Below, piece after piece: positions 23,057-34,214 of a stretch of DNA of 64,000 bases. The DNA is from Astropecten irregularis (Eukaryota; Echinodermata; Asteroidea; Paxillosida; Astropectinidae): the NCBI GenBank assembly GCA_963971285.1, contig OZ020246.1, positions 24,216,494-24,280,493 on the forward strand, written 5' to 3'. The stretch's first letter is position 1. Every line of letters begins with the position of its first letter. A model generated the notes under the pieces. The model searched no databases and had not been told where the DNA came from. It was given only the letters and a program-made list of their open reading frames with translations. Made by a program: the position numbers and the translations under genes.

Positions 23057-23774
23057 TAACGGTGCGATCATACTTTGGTATAGGAAACCAAAACAGACAT
23101 GTTTACAGATTTATGTATAACTTACTAGGTGTAGACCTAATACAAACATACTGTTAACATTTTTCTGCCTGAAATGAGTATTAGAGGTAATATCATACTG
23201 TTTTTTGTCAAATAATTACAGATTCATGGTGGAAAATATCAAGGAAGATACAGTGACAGTCATCTGTGAAAATTTCAGTCCCATACGGGGCCCACTTTTT
23301 GAGAAAACAGTGGAAAACAGCCATAGTATTTCTTAAGTCTTTTCTCTTTTATTTTTGATTTTTTTAAAAGATCAAAAAGATTTTTGGTCGTTGTTTTACT
23401 AATTTCTGGATAAATACACCATTTATGGGCGGAAAAAATTTTAACGGTATGTTTCTACCATCACCATCTTTATACCCTGTAAGTTATACGCAAATCTGTG
23501 AACATTTCTGTTTTGGTTTCTTTCCAAAGTATTATACTACCTTTAAAAAAAAAATACCGAAAACAGTTTGATCTCAGGGATCAAAACCTCACAATTACAA
23601 TTGACCTCACAATTTCGCGTAACAATTGCAATGGTTTTTTGCTGTTTTCTACTGTTTCCAAAGATCAATTGAGCTGAAAATTTCACAGGTTTGTTTTTAT
23701 TCCATGACAAATCAAATTATGAACAGACCGCAACTGATCTGTCAACTTTACCAAAGTATGATAGTAGTACCTTT
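23057..23774. mobile_element. Family C element interrupted by an inverted second copy
   Basis: The outer copy starts ACGGTGCGATCATACTTTGG and ends ACCAAAGTATGATAGTAGTA with CCTTTAA. It is split by a complete copy in the opposite orientation at 23183-23545. After the inner copy the outer interior resumes with AATACCGAAAACAGTTTGAT. Confidence 0.75.
23183..23545 (-). mobile_element. Family C element, nested inverted copy
   Basis: Reads on the minus strand. Its plus-strand start is AGAGGTAATATCATACTGTT and its end is AAGTATTATACTACCTTT. Blocks include TCATCTGTGAAAATTTCAGT, CACTTTTTGAGAAAACAGTG and CATCACCATCTTTATACCCT. Full length for the family, about 363 bp. Confidence 0.8.
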
Positions 23775-24341
23775 AAGACTTGAAAATGTGTAAAAATTCT
23801 TTGATTACAAGGGGTAGTAAAAAATGTGATTTTTGAAGAATTAGTAATGAATGTCTGCCATTTTACTCGATAGTGTAATAAAAAATCAACACGAGAAACC
23901 AAAGAAGTTTTGTATATGAAGTCAGACTGCGATGAAGCCAGTTTACAGTGTCAACAATGTAGCACGTCAATTTACATAACTTTTATCATATAAACATTGG
24001 AACTTCTTTTGACGGACTTGAGTGCTTTCTTATGAGACGTTGACGTTGACTCAAGTTGAATGACGCCTTTGGCTCTGAGACTTGTTTCAAGTCATTTTCT
24101 CACAGTGACTTATAAGTTCTACCATCAATAATTGTGACTTGAGTGGAGTCTAGGGCCCGAGTCTACATAGCTGCATGCTTAGCTAAGCACATGATTTTGC
24201 GCTTAATAATCGATTTTCATTTCTGTGGTTGCTAAACTTTGAGCACAGAAAAAGTACATGCAAAAGTCACCAACCGTGACACTGTTTGCTAATAAAATAT
24301 CTGTTGCAACAATGCAAATCATGGAGGTACATGTACTACAT

Positions 24342-24557
24342 ACCGGGTATGTGTGCTCTCTAAATGCAAAAGAGTGAAAAGGCACTCTTTGAAGGAGTGA
24401 AGTTTGTACCATTTTGAGTGATTTTTCACTCTGGTCCAGAGTGAAAACCACTCCAGAAAAGTGAAATATCCACCACTCTTTTTCAAGAGCCATACAAAGG
24501 ACAACTTGATTTTGAACGAAATGTATTTTCCACTCTTTTTTGCATTTAAAGAGTGAA
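24342..24557. repeat. GAGTGAAAA-rich foldback element
   Basis: The left part TCTAAATGCAAAAGAGTGAA is mirrored by the right part CTTTTTTGCATTTAAAGAG. Inside, GAGTGAAAA or TTTTCACTC, with close variants, occurs about eight times on both strands. It lies 144 bp or more from the exon at 24701, on its downstream side in the gene's direction. Confidence 0.65.
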
Positions 24558-24700
24558 AACAGAATGGTGGAATACGATTATACCTGCAAACACAAATATC
24601 TGCTTCAGTATTAGAAAAGCATCACTTACATTTTAGAAAAAAAAGTTAAGATGAAATTGGACCCTATATGGACTCAAGACATTACATGTATTTACAATAC

Positions 24701-24776
24701 CTTGCTCTGCTTGTAGCTGGCTGACTGCAATGTAACCCACCACTGGATGCCCCTCTCTGGTCTTGCCAACTTGAAC
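24701..24776 (-). CDS. SMPD3: Neutral sphingomyelinase 2-like, internal exon (2nd in window)
   Basis: Minus-strand internal exon of 76 bp, acceptor TATTTCTTTGCAG and donor GCAAG followed by GTATTG. It enters in phase 0, directly after the Lys codon that ends the exon at 63856, and leaves in phase 1. It encodes 25 residues beginning VQVGKTREG and continuing HPVVGYIAVSQLQA. In SMPD3 proteins the corresponding segment, VQVG with a variable loop and then VGYIA, forms a core beta strand of the DNase I-like fold before the QLD helix encoded by the next exon. The short loop between VQVG and VGYIA fits the family. Confidence 0.88.
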
Positions 24777-24845
24777 CTGCAAAGAAATAAGACAATGAGT
24801 GAATGAGGTAACTCAAACATTCAGGCTTTTTTGCAAATTTACAGA

Positions 24846-25090
24846 TGGGGTAGCAAGATGATGGCTGTATGTATGGTGGTAGGTCGAAGTGGTGTTGTGC
24901 AAGCTAGCGATGAATGGTTATGGTGAAAGGGGTAAGGTGGTGTGGTGATTGACCTATATGGTAGCAATTGAAATAGGATGGTACATAGGATATGGTATAA
25001 TGGTGAGTGGGGAATGTTGGTGATTGATAATGGATGGTCACATTGGTGATGAAGATATGGTGAAGATTAAGGGCCTATGTGGGGAATGAT
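24846..25090 (+). repeat. G- and T-rich low-complexity stretch
   Basis: Degenerate ATGGTG/GTGGTG-like repeats with strong G over C skew on the plus strand, for example GGTAAGGTGGTGTGGTGATT. It has no regular unit. It lies 70 bp beyond the acceptor of the 24701-24776 exon, so in the transcript it would be a C/A-rich stretch just upstream of that acceptor. Confidence 0.6.
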
Positions 25091-25904
25091 AATGTTAATA
25101 ATGTTAATTGAAAATCGATCATTTAATGAATAATAATATCTGGCAATTTACATAAACCTTTTTGACAATAAAGATTTTACTTTGTAGGTCAGCAAGCAAA
25201 CTGTCCCTCATCAATTTTTATGAAACAACAATCAGCAATGAAGTTTTGGAAATGAATGTGCCTCTTAGTATCTTAATCAAAACCAAATTTTAAGATATAC
25301 TGGGTAACTCAGAACTAAAAATTAATGTACATTTTTCTTAATATTAACACATGACTGGCAAACAAGAACAAACAATTTTTGGCCTGTTTGCAAAGAAAAT
25401 GTTACCAAGAAAAAAGGTGATCACCTTTTTGAAAAAGGCCTTTTTCTTAATATCTGTACCTACTACCTTTTTATTGAAAATGTTACAATTTGCAAAAACG
25501 ACTTCTATGTGGTACAGACATGGACCTTTAATAGTGCCCAACTCAACCCACATGGGTACTGACATGTTCACAGACAGAGATAACGATCAGATTAAAGTTC
25601 CTTGCTTAAGGACACAAGCCTTGTGATACATCGGCTGAGCAACCAGAACCCATCATAATCAGAGGAAACATTGACGACCGCATGTACATTGTACATGACA
25701 GAAACCACAACAGCTCATAATCTGCAAAGCACGGGCCGGCTATAAACCTCTTCCTTCTCTTCATCAGAGTGCCTTGTCTGACAGAGCTTGTTATCTCCGC
25801 AAACCACCGTGAAATCAAAGAACCGTCAGGTGAATGCACAAACTATTCACGCGCAAGAAAAAAACAAAACAACGGCGACTAGGCCTTGTGTTCGAACCGA
25901 ATAA

Positions 25905-26161
25905 TGGGTACGTTCAGACAGCGTTCGCTATTTCTCACTGTTTTTTCCTGATCAGTGTGTCTGGATGCTCTGTATGGGGTCAGGGCACTGTGTGACCTCT
26001 TAAACTGAAAATAAAACCAATCGGTTTTAACTGCAAACAGTAAAACGCTGTATGAACGCAACATCATTTAAACTTTATGACTTATAACCCCTCCCCCCCC
26101 CCTGGTTGCCGGGCGGTTTAACTCAATTGGTTTTAAATAAAAGGCTGTCTGAACATACCCA
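25905..26161. mobile_element. MITE-like element with TGGGTACGTTCAGACAGC ends
   Basis: The left end TGGGTACGTTCAGACAGCG is mirrored by the right end GGCTGTCTGAACATACCCA. The 257-bp interior has no ORF, and the right part contains a C run. A single copy in this window. Confidence 0.75.
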
Positions 26162-26956
26162 ATCACTAATATCCAAATTGTCACGAGTACGGCACGTTGA
26201 ACAAATGACAAACTAGGGCTATTTGTACAGAATCCCGCCCCCACAATCTTCTTGCACAACAATACTTCTCCGAATAGCTCCTCGAGCAAACAAGCTTGCT
26301 ATTAAAGGAAAAAAACAAACAAACAAACAGACAGACCTAATACAGGTGCAATCTGGTTATTAATACGCCGGTGATGAATAACCGAAATGATTTATCCCGC
26401 CGATTCGCTCTTAGTGCAGACGTTTCACTCAAAGTGCAGAGCACTATACCTCTATATACTCACACTGCCTTCATGCATGACTAGATATTAATGGACACAC
26501 ATATAAACCCTGCTCCTATCTCCCTGATAGTCTATCTGCATCAATAATGCGCATTAGAGCTGACAAAATCGTCCCATTTGCATCTTTATGGATTTTTAGG
26601 CGGCTATAAATAGAATAAGGGGTTTGAAATTGTCATAAACAGCAGGTAAACTAGGTTGGGGCCGTTTGATATATACTGTAAGTCGAGTGGAGCAAATTCC
26701 ATTTCTGCTCTTGCATGTTTGACCCTATTTTAAAGAAATTGTCACCCATTTCTTGCAGAGGAACATTTGATGATCTCAGAGCTGAATACGTTAAAAGTCA
26801 AAAGTCACTAGGAGTATTAAAGATGGTGACATTTAAAAAAAAGAAGAGCCATGCTATATATTTCCTATTAGATAGAGGTTTTTAAAAGAAATTTTATTTA
26901 AAACATATAAGTCATCAAATCAAATGCAAGGGAAATTTACTAGATTAAATGTACAT

Positions 26957-27306
26957 GTAGTATCATACTTTGGTAGCATACCGAAACAGAAATCTTCACC
27001 CATTTATCTATAACTTACAGGGTATAAAGATGGTGATGGTAGAAACATACCGTTAAAATGTATCTGCCTGAAATTCTGTTTTTATCCAGAAAAGAGTCAA
27101 ACCAGTGACCGAAATTGTTTTTGATCTTTTAAAGATCAAAAATAAAAGAGAAAAGACTTATGAAATACTGTGGCCGTTTTTCACTGTTTTCTCAAAAAGT
27201 GGGCACCGTATGGGACTGAAATTTATACAGATGAAAATCTGTCTTGGTATTTTTTGCCCATGAATCAGTATTTTTTTGACAAAAACAAAGTATGATATTA
27301 CCTTTA
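26957..27306 (+). mobile_element. Family C element, copy 5, well preserved
   Basis: The left end TAGTATCATACTTTGGTAGC is mirrored by ACAAAGTATGATATTACCTT. All family blocks are present in order, including AGGGTATAAAGATGGTGATG, AAAAGTGGGCACCGTATGGG and CCCATGAATCAG. It is followed by a tRNA-like SINE1 fragment with TTGGATTCGAACCTGC at about 27350. Confidence 0.85.
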
Positions 27307-28296
27307 AATGAAACCATTTGAAAAGTGAACAAAGAAAATTGACTGAAGTTGGATTCGAACCTGCATCCTTAGGAATACCACAACAACAATCTACTACAAA
27401 TTGTTAACTAGAATTTAAGCGACTAAAGTGATTCTTTTGACCATAAGCAAAATAAATTGCAATTTCTTGATAGGCAAATAGGCAATGTATTGAAAAGTGA
27501 TGGTTCAAAACTTACTCTTATTAATACAGCAATTCCTATGACATGATATTGTGCAAATAAGCAAAAGTTCAGATTCAGGGTCAAACACGGCAAAATAACC
27601 CCTTATTTAGCACCAGGGATGGACGGACGGAGGAAGTATAAAAAAATGTCAGAGCTTATCACTCTACGTATGGATTTTGTTGTAACCCCTAGTGGTAGGA
27701 ATGAGACAGGTTTCCTGCTTAGGCAAGTTGACCACCTGTCAGGAAGGCAATTAAGTGGCCCCCTTTCTATCTCCCCTAGTGCAATGTCTGCCCCGTGCCT
27801 TCATGTACGGTCCATTATATTCCTGCTTGACAAATCTAAGTGGGCGCAGCACTATACGCACTAGCGAGTGTCATCAACATGGAAGATGAACAAGAACTTA
27901 AAGATGAACTGTTGTAGGCTGTTTCAGTAATCCGATGACATGCTGACAAGTTATGAGTAATTCAAATGAGATGTCACACACAAACATGGAAAAAGAGCGT
28001 AAATAAAGACAACTTTGTGACAATTTATAAATTTCAGTAACCACTAAATGTTGTTCATAGATTTGTGAAAAACCACCAAATTGAAAAAAAAAAGAAGATG
28101 AAAATTCAAAGACAATTTTCTTCACAATTTTATGTAGGCCTACCATCTTCCACATACAAAAAGTAGCATCATCATGCAGCAGCTTTGCTAGATTTCTAAT
28201 GGGGGGTAGAGTAGGAGGTAATTAACATGGGGGTTGGAGTCAGCATCTCATGCGGGGTACCAGCTAGCTTTCCTGTAGTCCACTGAGCTTTGGTTT

Positions 28297-28534
28297 GGGA
28301 CCAATTTCATAGAGCTGCTTAAGCACCAACATTTGTTTAAGCGCCAAAAACCTTGGTAAATAAAATCAGTATGCCAGCCAAAACTCCTTGCGAATGTTAT
28401 GCTCAGCAAATGTCCGAAGTTAAAAGCAGTAAACATCGCATGAAAATTTGGTTTCAGCAATCCTGTTTGTTCAAGGAAGACTTTTCATGCTTAAAGCAAA
28501 TTTTGTGCTTAGGCAGCTCTATGAAATTGGCCCC
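28297..28534. mobile_element. Family A MITE-like element, copy 3
   Basis: Bounded by GGGACCAATTTCATAGAGCT and GCAGCTCTATGAAATTGGCC. The interior (CTTGGTAAATAAAATCAGTA, GAATGTTATGCTCAGCAAA) is shared with the copies at 29851 and 47892 and differs from the subfamily at 267, 8871 and 31237. Confidence 0.82.
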
Positions 28535-28785
28535 TGGTCACAAATATCAGCTTTAACGGTCTTCTGCTGTTATCATTTCAGAATGGTAAGAACTTCATGC
28601 AGAAATAAATGGGTTACAGTTCATACATCTTATATGGATATCCAGGTACGTGTTCAGATATTGAGAAGCATGAAATCATTTTGGCTGAGATCAGAGAGTG
28701 GTAACGAATTGATTGTTGTTGTTTTGTTTTCGTTTTGTAAAATTGTTTTTGTGGGGGCACATGAGGAGTGATGAAGGGCACCTGT

Positions 28786-28920
28786 GCCAATTTCACAAAG
28801 CAATATTTCAAGATGAGTTGTCATGCATCACCATAGCGATTTGTATTGTGATCACTCATTGCTAAGCAACTAAGTGTAATTCAAATTTAAAGATCAATCT
28901 TAGTGCTTTGTGAAATTGGA
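28786..28920. mobile_element. Family Q element, uninterrupted copy
   Basis: A 135-bp element bounded by GCCAATTTCACAAAGCA and TTAGTGCTTTGTGAAATTGG, inverted repeats. The interior ATCACCATAGCGATTTGTAT and TTGCTAAGCAACTAAG matches 18113-18531 without the 233-bp insertion. Confidence 0.8.
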
Positions 28921-29457
28921 CTTAGGTATATTTTGGACGACACATTCCCCCTCTACATCTGCATCTTCTGAAGGTCTAGCACGAGTGTTACTAGGGTCAA
29001 ATTTCTTAAGGGGTATTTAAGACTGTCAATGCATAATTATTTCAAAGTGGGCGGCCATCCCAGCTAGCATGCCCCCAAACACCTACACCACTGGGGAGTA
29101 GTACACCTACATGGTTCATAGTGTGACATGTAGTATGAACTTTAACAATCAGAGTTGAAGTAATAGGAACAAACAAATTGGCCGACCGATCGGCAAATCA
29201 GACAGATGGAACACGATACAGAACACGCGGGTCTATTAAATTACCGCCGATTACACACAGCATAAACACCGGCCTCAATACAAACCGCTCCGTAATAAAA
29301 ATGCTCAAGGCTGACTATATACGGTTCAATCAATACAATATGATTAGCTGTTCCATATATCGTTATATCAAAATTAGCTTGGTAATTATTATGAATGACC
29401 CTTTTTAGGCTTGTTTTTTTAAAGCCTGGAAATAATTGCACACAGAATTAATCAATA

Positions 29458-29575
29458 AACTGCTGCAATTAACTGCTCATCAGCCAAAATAATGACCTGA
29501 AATGTATAAAATGCTTGGAGCCATGTCAGGAGGGGCTTGACACGTTTCAATCCTAGCAGGATCTTTATCCAAATT
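29458..29575. mobile_element. Family H element, copy 2, truncated
   Basis: Contains AACTGCTCATCAGCCAAAAT, AATGACCTGAAATGTATAA and CAATCCTAGCAGGATCTTTA as in the copy at 17565, but the right terminal repeat is missing. Confidence 0.55.
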
Positions 29576-29850
29576 GTTGAGGACAAGAACATGCAAATAA
29601 AGATACACATAAATGGATGAGAGGATCAGAATTTATTGAAATGTCAAATTTTTTTTTCATTATTTTTCATTATCAGTATTATTTCCTATTAGCATCATTT
29701 ATGAAACAGGATATCAGGTACAGCAATTTAACAAAAATCCTTTTTTAATGTGTTGAGTTCTAAGCCCACAAAGGGACACTTTCAAGTCAAATATTCATGG
29801 CTATTATTTCATTTTTCCACTGAAGAATCTTCATTCTGTAATAATGTTAA

Positions 29851-30067
29851 CTGTGCTTAAGCACATACATGTACATTGCTTTTCACAAATTGTTTTCCTT
29901 GATCAAACAGGATTACTGACCAAATTTTCATGTGATGTTTACTGTTTTTGACTTGTATTTGGCCATTGTTTGCTGAGCATAACATTCACGAGGAGTTTTG
30001 GCTGGCATACTGATTATATTCACCAAGGTTTTTGGTGCTTAAGCCGCAGCTCCATGAAATTGGTCCC
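29851..30067. mobile_element. Family A MITE-like element, copy 4, left end truncated
   Basis: Starts inside the left arm at CTGTGCTTAAGCAC and ends GCAGCTCCATGAAATTGGTC. Its interior is in the opposite orientation to the copy at 28297 (GAGGAGTTTTGGCTGGCATA, TCACCAAGGTTTTTGGTGC). Confidence 0.7.
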
Positions 30068-30564
30068 AGAAAAATTTGGGAGGGTTTCTCTGACAAATCT
30101 TGGTCTGAAAATTGACAAACGAATTAACGAAGATTAGAATACACAGAATAGAACATATGGTGCACGTGTTTTTGCATGGTTAATTCCCACCTGTCAAGAA
30201 CGTCTTCAAGGAATCCCTCGACCCCTATATCAAACACCTCCCTGAGTCCGATCATAAAACAAAATGACCAGAAGAAACTGCGACATACATATGTCCAAGG
30301 TGTAATGGGGCACACTGGTACGTCCATATAAATCGTTCACGCGCCGTGCACACGTACTTTATACACAAGTTTGAGCGCGATTATAGCCGTTGGGAATTTT
30401 AGGCGTGACTGCACTTGTATCAGATGAGATCACGTAAACGGGGTACATGTAAATCACTGGACAATTTGATTCGTGTTTGCAAGATCTGGAGAGTGCCAAG
30501 GTCTGCAGCTTATAGACAGAATCTGGGGGTCAGAGCAAAAAAGTAATTATGAATTATTCTAGTA

Positions 30565-30857
30565 AGGCCCTTTTCTAAGCATCGACTCCGGCTCTGGCTC
30601 CGGCTCCGGCGCTGTCATCCATATGCTGAAAATACAGGTTGTGGCTTTTCACTGAAGCTGAAGCTCTGTTTTCTTTTTCAAAATAGAGAATCTACTTCTG
30701 AACCGCAGTCTAAGCCTCTATTAGTTTGATACCCATCATTTTAAGATGAATTCATGAAATGGAGCTGGAGCTGGAGCCGGAGCCGGAGCCGGAGCCTGAG
30801 CCTGAGCCGGAGCCTGAGCCAGAGCCTGAGCCGAAGCCAAGGTTTGGAAAAGGGCCT
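30565..30857. mobile_element. Family E element with expanded GAGCCG/GAGCCT arm
   Basis: Ends AAGGCCCTTTTCTAAGCATC and CAAGGTTTGGAAAAGGGCCT. The left arm has a short GGCTCC run. The right arm is expanded to about 80 bp of GGAGCC/GAGCCT hexamers. The centre CATATGCTGAAAATACAGG and AGAGAATCTACTTCTGAAC is as in the other copies. Confidence 0.78.
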
Positions 30858-31236
30858 AAATGAGTTGATTGACTACGCTGAATGTTAGCTTGGCCCTGGA
30901 AAAACATGTAGTGTTTTTGTAACGGACGCTGTTCATGTGTATGCATGCAGTCTTTTGCACTTCGTGACCAGGCAGCCGATCGCGGGGGCTCATCTTTCAT
31001 CATTCCCTTGGCGCCTGTTGATATATTACTCCTGACCATTTCATCTTGCAATAAATAACCTTTCAGTTCACAAAAATATCAAAGCGCATTGGCCTTTTGA
31101 ATATTTCCAATCAGGGTTGTTTTTGAATGGGAATACATTTTAATTGCGGAATATTTTCAGAAAGATATTACTCAAGTCAAACATACCATATACAGACAGT
31201 AAAAAAAAAAATTGATAAATTTTGCATAATGTTTCA

Positions 31237-31480
31237 GGGGCCAATTTCATAGAGATGCTTAGCACAAAAAATTGCTTAGCACAAAAATGGCTTGCCCAAT
31301 CAAACAAACCACCATTGAAAATTCGATTTGATATTCATGGTCAGCGAACAACAGCCAAAGAATTACAATCACAATTGATACATAACACATGGACATTTGG
31401 TTGATAATCCTGTTTTTATTAAGACAGAAATATCATGCTTAGCGATTTTTCGTGCTGAGCAGCTCTATGAAATTGGCGGC
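31237..31480. mobile_element. Family A MITE-like element, copy 5
   Basis: Bounded by GGGGCCAATTTCATAGAGAT and GAGCAGCTCTATGAAATTGG. The interior GATATTCATGGTCAGCGAAC and CCTGTTTTTATTAAGACAG is the inverse of the copy at 267. Confidence 0.82.
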
Positions 31481-32559
31481 CTGGACAGTTGCAGGATGGT
31501 AATTACTGGTTTCATAAAAAGAAGATTATTCTATCACATTAGTGACTTATCCTAAGCTAAATAAAAAAAGAAGCTCAAATGGTGACGTACGTACAGGTAC
31601 AGGCTCTGGCTTATGCCAAATTTATGTATGGCGTACAATGGGAAGATGTCAAACACGTTTCTCTGACATTTAGATATTATAATCAAAGGCGATGCCATTA
31701 GTGCAGTGTGCTTTATGTCAACGCCTTTCAAATTTCACAGTCGATTTTGTTAAATTCAAGTCAACCTTTTCTTGATGTAAACATCTTGACAAAAATTGTC
31801 ACAGACTTATTCTGAAATGATGAACAAGTGACAGGAAAGATGTTGGAAAACTTATAATTTGTTTCAAGAAAAATTCTCACTAATTACATGTACCACGGAA
31901 TTGAATTACAGTACTGTGGTGTTATTCTGTTACCATGGTTAAGAAGTACTATGGTATTAAAAATAAACTATAGGCAAAGCCAAGAGTTATTCACATTGAT
32001 TTCATGGCAACATCATCGTACAATTTGTAGGCTTCTTTTTTGAGGTAAGGTTTGAGAGAAAGCTTTAACTTAAGTCAGAGAATAAATGAAAGTACCATTA
32101 TCAAAAGAAATTTACCAGGAAAAAATTCACACATTAGGTACCAATAAAAAAATCAACCGCAAAGGGCAGGGACAGTGAATGGGCCAACATGGGCATGCTT
32201 AATAATCTCATCATGCTAAAAATGCTTTGAACGTCTGAGCGGGGATGAACGTATAGTATGCTGTGTCTGCTGGGACACAGTGCATATGGGATTACACTAT
32301 TTCATTATGTTCCATTTACATCACGACCCATTGTCGTAAGCCGCTACGAGGAGCCGCATTAAGGCCCCCAGGGCTGATTACTAGGAGTTAGAGACTGAAA
32401 AGGGAGGCGGATATTACGACTATTTATCTCCATGGTTTCTGCCTGTAATATTGGAATTACACAACCATGCGCTCCCTGCCGTGTATTTAAGTTTACATGT
32501 ATACAACATTATTCTGGCAGTGTCGAAGGATTTGATACATCAAATCTATAGTTCCTTTT

Positions 32560-32695
32560 GGGTCTTAGTTTTACCGTGATCGTTTTATTCTATAATCTTG
32601 TATTTTTAACCCTGTATTTGTATTCGTTCTTATATTTATTATGTTGTCAAGCACTTTGAGACTTTTGTATAAAGCCATATATAATTACAAATGAG
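32560..32695 (+). repeat. LINE/SINE-like 3' tail
   Basis: Contains GTCAAGCACTTTGAGACTTT followed by GTATAAAGCCATATATAAT. It resembles the conserved 3' tail shared by L2/CR1-type LINEs and their SINE partners, in which a CTTTGAGA block is followed by a TATATAA block. No upstream reverse-transcriptase remnant was recognised. Assigned by resemblance only. Confidence 0.4.
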
Positions 32696-32697
32696 GT

Positions 32698-32935
32698 ATT
32701 AGGGAGACACATTAGCATCTAAAAGTGAACATTAGGGAGACATCGGGACTATAAGGAGACTTTTCGATGTCTCCCTAAGGTACCAGCTACCTTTTAAAGA
32801 CATATTTTTGCGTCTAAGACAGAGAATGCTCTCAATATGAACATGTCAATTTCAAGTTTGTTGGTTTGGAGGATGTTTAGAAACAGGTAAGTTAAGTTTG
32901 TGCACGACCCTATGGGAAAGTCTCCCTAAGGTCCC
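32698..32935. repeat. Dispersed TTAGGGAGAC / GTCTCCCTAA motifs
   Basis: TTAGGGAGAC occurs at about 32699 and 32732, and its complement within TGTCTCCCTAAGG at about 32768 and GTCTCCCTAAGG at about 32922. The inner pair (CATTAGGGAGACATCGGG and CGATGTCTCCCTAAGG) forms a short inverted repeat around 40 bp. It could be a decayed foldback. No function can be assigned. Confidence 0.4.
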
Positions 32936-33635
32936 ATCCTCGGTTATCTGTAATAGGCATTACTATCATTATTATTTAGCTATAAGCACAAAATGAAAGT
33001 GATTTGATTCTGATCACTGCATAACATAATGCAGTCCACTTTAGTGTCATGAGTGTAGCCAACAATTTGACTAAGTAACTGTTTACACTGATTTGTGCTG
33101 AGAGCTTTTAACTAAATTACCAATATAAATTACTTGGAATTAGGAGGGCCTGACGCATTTCTATCCTAGCAGGATCTTTTTCAAAGGCTGAATTACATTA
33201 GAAATCCCATACAGATTGGGAAGAAACTATTCAGCAATTAGGTGTTAAGAGTTGGGACATTTCAATGCAGGCAGGCACAAATTCTCTTCAGCAAAAAAAA
33301 AAACACAAAACAAGAAAGACATGAAATTGCCATGATGAATTCTTCATCATTCAAGTGAAAATGAATCGTGTCTGACCGCCTCGGGCCAAACATTCGCAGA
33401 AAAGGCCGATTCCAACAGCGGGAACGAAAATGAATGCCGCATGCATGTTCCTCCATATGGGTCGTGATTTAATTCTATAAGGAGAAACATCTGCTTCATG
33501 ATCATGAGCAATGCATAGTGAAGCTAAACTGCAGAAGGCGGGAATTTCACTTTGTGGTCACTGAAAGTGAAAGATCCATCTCATTCTCATTATTATATTC
33601 CTGTCATTCTTCAATTCCCTGGGAATTTGACATCT

Positions 33636-33830
33636 AGGGCATTTTCCAAACCTCGGCTCTGGCTCCAGCTTCAGCTCTGTCATCCTTTATACTGAAAATA
33701 TAGGTTGTGATTTGTCATTGAAGCTGAAGCTCTGTTTTCCTTTTCAAATCAGAGAATCTACCAAAAGTCTCTATTTTGATACCGTTTATTTTAGGATGGA
33801 TACATGAAATGGAGCCGAGGTTTGGAAATG
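33636..33830. mobile_element. Family E element, copy 3, short arms
   Basis: Begins GGGCATTTTCCAAACCTCGG and ends ATGGAGCCGAGGTTTGGAAA. Only two or three hexamer units remain in each arm. The centre CTGAAAATATAGGTTGTGA and TCAGAGAATCTACC is retained. Confidence 0.72.
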
Positions 33831-34025
33831 CTGAAATCCTAGCCCTGGTGGCTTGCAATTTGTAGAAACTCATTTTGCATGTTTTGCAGTGATGGTCTGT
33901 AAAAAGACAGAAACATTGGTGGGTATCCAGTTTTCTGGAATTTTGCACTTATAGGGATGGTGCCAAGTGGCCATATGCTGGCCGGAAATTATCAATGGCA
34001 GTGTACAACTTAAAAAATCCTTGCT

Positions 34026-34214
34026 ATAATAGGGCTCCGCGCTTGAGATATTTATAGAATACGCCCTTTATATTGACAGCTATAGTTACCCGGATGTTTG
34101 GACATTTACATTTACACATGTACATTTACAACGTTTACGTGTAAGTTAATTGGGCAACGTGCTACTTATTTGTCCGAACATCAGAATGTGACGTCACAAG
34201 CGCGGAGCCCTATT
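34026..34214. mobile_element. Family G element, copy 2
   Basis: Starts AATAGGGCTCCGCGCTTGAG and ends AAGCGCGGAGCCCTATT, a better-preserved inverted repeat than copy 1. The interior has TATAGAATACGCCCTTTATA, a short ACATTTACA expansion and TGACGTCA near the right end. Confidence 0.83.

Larger units (their letters stand above)
11667..24700. other. Intron (13.0 kb) of the sphingomyelinase-like gene
   Basis: Intron between the exons at 24701-24776 and 11523-11666, with GT at 24700-24699 and AG at 11668-11667 on the minus strand. It contains a dense set of short transposons and a cluster of TGACGTCA sites, listed separately. The remaining AT-rich stretches, for example 11700-12450, 13150-14550, 16300-17100 and 19560-20570, show no coding or RNA gene that I can support. 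Confidence 0.8.
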
